Source: Bin55 sp964572845 (lineage in GTDB: Bacteria; Pseudomonadota; Gammaproteobacteria; Pseudomonadales; Azotimanducaceae). Taken from it: DNA of 64,000 nucleotides. Shown one piece after another: positions 62,351 to 64,000 of the stretch; the stretch's first letter is position 1; each line of letters opens with the position of its first letter. The notes below the pieces were generated by a model. The model did not search any database. It saw only the letters and a program-made list of their open reading frames with translations, and had not been told where the DNA came from. A program made the translations under genes and the position numbers. The stretch covers positions 62,001 to 126,000 of the forward strand of contig CAZNFX010000001.1 in the NCBI GenBank assembly GCA_964572845.1, written 5' to 3'.

Positions 62351-64000
62351 CTATCCCGACGCAGGTTGCAGAGATTCCACAATCAATTGCATTGTGGTCA
62401 CTCCTGCATAGCGATTTGCCGCTGGTCTATAGGCAATTTCCGCAACGGGAGCATTCGCCGGACGCTTGTTGAAGGCTATCGCGTCCAACACTTTTGCATC
62501 CTTCTTCAAGATCATCTTGACATGCTTCCTGTTGCCGACGGGAACTTCGTTTACGACCTCGAAAGATCCATGAAACAACGGGCGTTCGAAAGCCTGTCCC
62601 CAGGGTCCCCATTTTTCGATTTCGTGGACCAAGTCCAACGTGAGTTCCTTCGGATCCAATTCTCCGTCGGTTTGCACAGTAGACGTAAAAGACTCTGCCG
62701 GTGCACGCGCCGCAACCGCTGAATCAAACAAGCTGGAGAACCGCTCAAAGCTAGAGCCATGGATAGTCAGACCCGCCGCCATAGCGTGGCCTCCGTATGA
62801 CTTAATTAGGAAAGGATAGCGGGCATCAATATCTGCAAGAACGTCGCGAATGTGTACACCTTGAATGCTACGGGCCGACCCCTTTAGCAAATCCGATTTT
62901 CCGTCGTTCGCTACAGCAAAAACAACAGCAGGTCGCCTTAGATGAGCGACAATCTGACTTGCAACCAATCCAACAATGCCTTCGTGAAAGGATGCGTCCT
63001 GAATACAGATGCCGTTGCGATTGTCTGCTGCAAGCCCATCCAGGTACTGGAGGGCCACATCGGTCATGTCAGATTGGATTTCTCTTCGATTTACGTTGAT
63101 AGCGTTGAGTTTCGAGACGCACTTTCGAGCTTCGTTTATGTCGTTTGCAACCAGTGCTTGGATACCCAGACTGATATCCTCTAACCTTCCCGCAGCGTTA
63201 ACGCGGGGACCTAGGCGGTAGCCCAGATCCTCTTCATCGATGCTCGCAACACTTACTTTGCTCGCTTCGCAAAGTGCAGCGATTCCGGGTCGAGACCTTC
63301 CATTGCGCACTAGTTTCAGTCCGCCCGCAACCAGTATTCGATTGTTCTGGTCTAGCGGCACAAGATCTGTAATAGTTCCCAACGCGACTAGATCAAGGTA
63401 GGCACCGACGTTTGGTTCCTCGAGCCCTCTCTTGTCAAATCTGCCCGAAGCCCGAAGTTGGCGTCTCAATTCCGCCATGAGATAAAACGCCACCCCGACA
63501 CCAGCAGGAGCACTCGGAAATGAATTCCGGTCAAGCTGGGGATTTACGATTACATTGGCGACCGGCAGTTGCTCGGGGGGAAGATGGTGATCCGTAACAA
63601 TAATGTCGATTCCCTTCTCGCGAGCAAACGCTATACCCTCATTGGAACTTATGCCATTGTCAACAGTGACGATGACACTGGGTTTGCGCTCAACCAGCGA
63701 CTCGACATAGGGTTTGGTCAAACCATATCCGAACTGAAACCTGTTGGGGACTACAAACTCTACACGCCTTGCACCAAATTCGCGAAGAAGAAGAACGCAC
63801 AGGGCACTCGCAGTAGCCCCATCTGCATCAAAGTCACCAGAAATGAAGATGCTCTCGTCGTTGTCAATGGCGTGAACTAGACGTGCCGCGGCATTTTGAA
63901 TTCCCGGCATTCCATCAGGCGGCAACATGCGCGCCAATCCGAGGTCGACATCTGTTGTCGACGATACCCCTCGTGCACTCAGGATTCGCGCGAGAATCGA
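62351..64000 (-). CDS. recJ: Single-stranded-DNA-specific exonuclease RecJ (N-terminus beyond window)
   Basis: RecJ degrades single-stranded DNA 5' to 3' in recombination and mismatch repair. The frame is open to the window edge; 550 codons are present. Upstream residues ARILSARGVSSTTDVDLGLA are also RecJ-like, so the start lies outside. Visible motifs are ISGDFDADGATASALCVLLL (motif I), VTVDNGISSNEGIAFA, VTDHHLP (DHH), and the C-terminal DHHA1 region SYGGHAMAAGLTIHGSSFER. It is upstream of prfB, as in E. coli recJ-prfB-lysS, but with the broken barrel gene inserted between. Confidence 0.95.
   Translation of the reverse strand, partial: SILARILSARGVSSTTDVDLGLARMLPPDGMPGIQNAAARLVHAIDNDESIFISGDFDADGATASALCVLLLREFGARRVEFVVPNRFQFGYGLTKPYVESLVERKPSVIVTVDNGISSNEGIAFAREKGIDIIVTDHHLPPEQLPVANVIVNPQLDRNSFPSAPAGVGVAFYLMAELRRQLRASGRFDKRGLEEPNVGAYLDLVALGTITDLVPLDQNNRILVAGGLKLVRNGRSRPGIAALCEASKVSVASIDEEDLGYRLGPRVNAAGRLEDISLGIQALVANDINEARKCVSKLNAINVNRREIQSDMTDVALQYLDGLAADNRNGICIQDASFHEGIVGLVASQIVAHLRRPAVVFAVANDGKSDLLKGSARSIQGVHIRDVLADIDARYPFLIKSYGGHAMAAGLTIHGSSFERFSSLFDSAVAARAPAESFTSTVQTDGELDPKELTLDLVHEIEKWGPWGQAFERPLFHGSFEVVNEVPVGNRKHVKMILKKDAKVLDAIAFNKRPANAPVAEIAYRPAANRYAGVTTMQLIVESLQPASG

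Overview
The window looks like a chromosome segment of a free-living, respiring gammaproteobacterium of middling G+C that I cannot name. The evidence is gene order more than any single gene. Blocks familiar from that class are clpS-clpA next to icd, rpsA-ihfB-lapA, gyrA-serC-pheA-hisC-cmk, ubiG-yciK, yciO-trpS-scpA-scpB-rluB and recJ-prfB-lysS. Unusual start codons (TTG, GTG) and 4-8 nt start/stop overlaps are common. I see no rRNA, tRNA, CRISPR array or complete insertion sequence.

Layout. 1-4.7 kb (minus): clpA (cut by the window edge), clpS, a decayed second copy of part of clpA, icd and moaE-moaD-moaC. 4.8-10.3 kb (plus): mnmA, purB, a GNAT acetyltransferase, isocitrate lyase and a zinc-type dehydrogenase. 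10.3-13.8 kb (minus): prpB-prpC-prpD. The glyoxylate shunt and methylcitrate cycle thus lie side by side, suggesting growth on acetate, propionate or fatty acids. 14.2-16.7 kb: small genes for a YdcH-like protein, a VWA-like protein, a membrane J-domain protein, a TerB-like protein and a tiny membrane protein. 16.7-22.6 kb: an AddB/AddA-like nuclease-helicase pair. 22.7-27.8 kb: a TonB-dependent receptor followed by exbB, two exbD genes and tonB, forming an outer-membrane uptake unit with its own energising complex. 27.8-30.6 kb (minus): lapA, ihfB, rpsA.

30.6-44.3 kb is accessory DNA lying between rpsA and cmk, which normally touch. It holds a Rieske-oxygenase pseudogene and a five-gene DNA phosphorothioation operon in the order dndB-dndC-dndD-dndE-dndA. 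Facing that operon is a three-gene operon encoding a GIY-YIG nuclease-like protein, a second, larger DGQHR (DndB-type) protein and a RelA/SpoT-type nucleotide synthetase with its catalytic motifs intact. An ankyrin-repeat protein and a secreted EF-hand protein follow. No dndF, dndG or dndH restriction gene is present. I regard the GIY-YIG/DGQHR/RelA-SpoT trio as the best candidate for an undescribed system, possibly an alternative effector arm for phosphorothioate-marked DNA.

44.3-64 kb returns to housekeeping genes: cmk, hisC, pheA, serC and gyrA on the minus strand; a membrane protein, ubiG and yciK on the plus strand; then rluB, scpB, scpA, trpS, yciO, ung, lysS, prfB (with the programmed +1 frameshift), an outer-membrane protein gene broken by one stop codon, and recJ (cut by the window edge). 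GyrA carries a strikingly altered quinolone-resistance-determining region.
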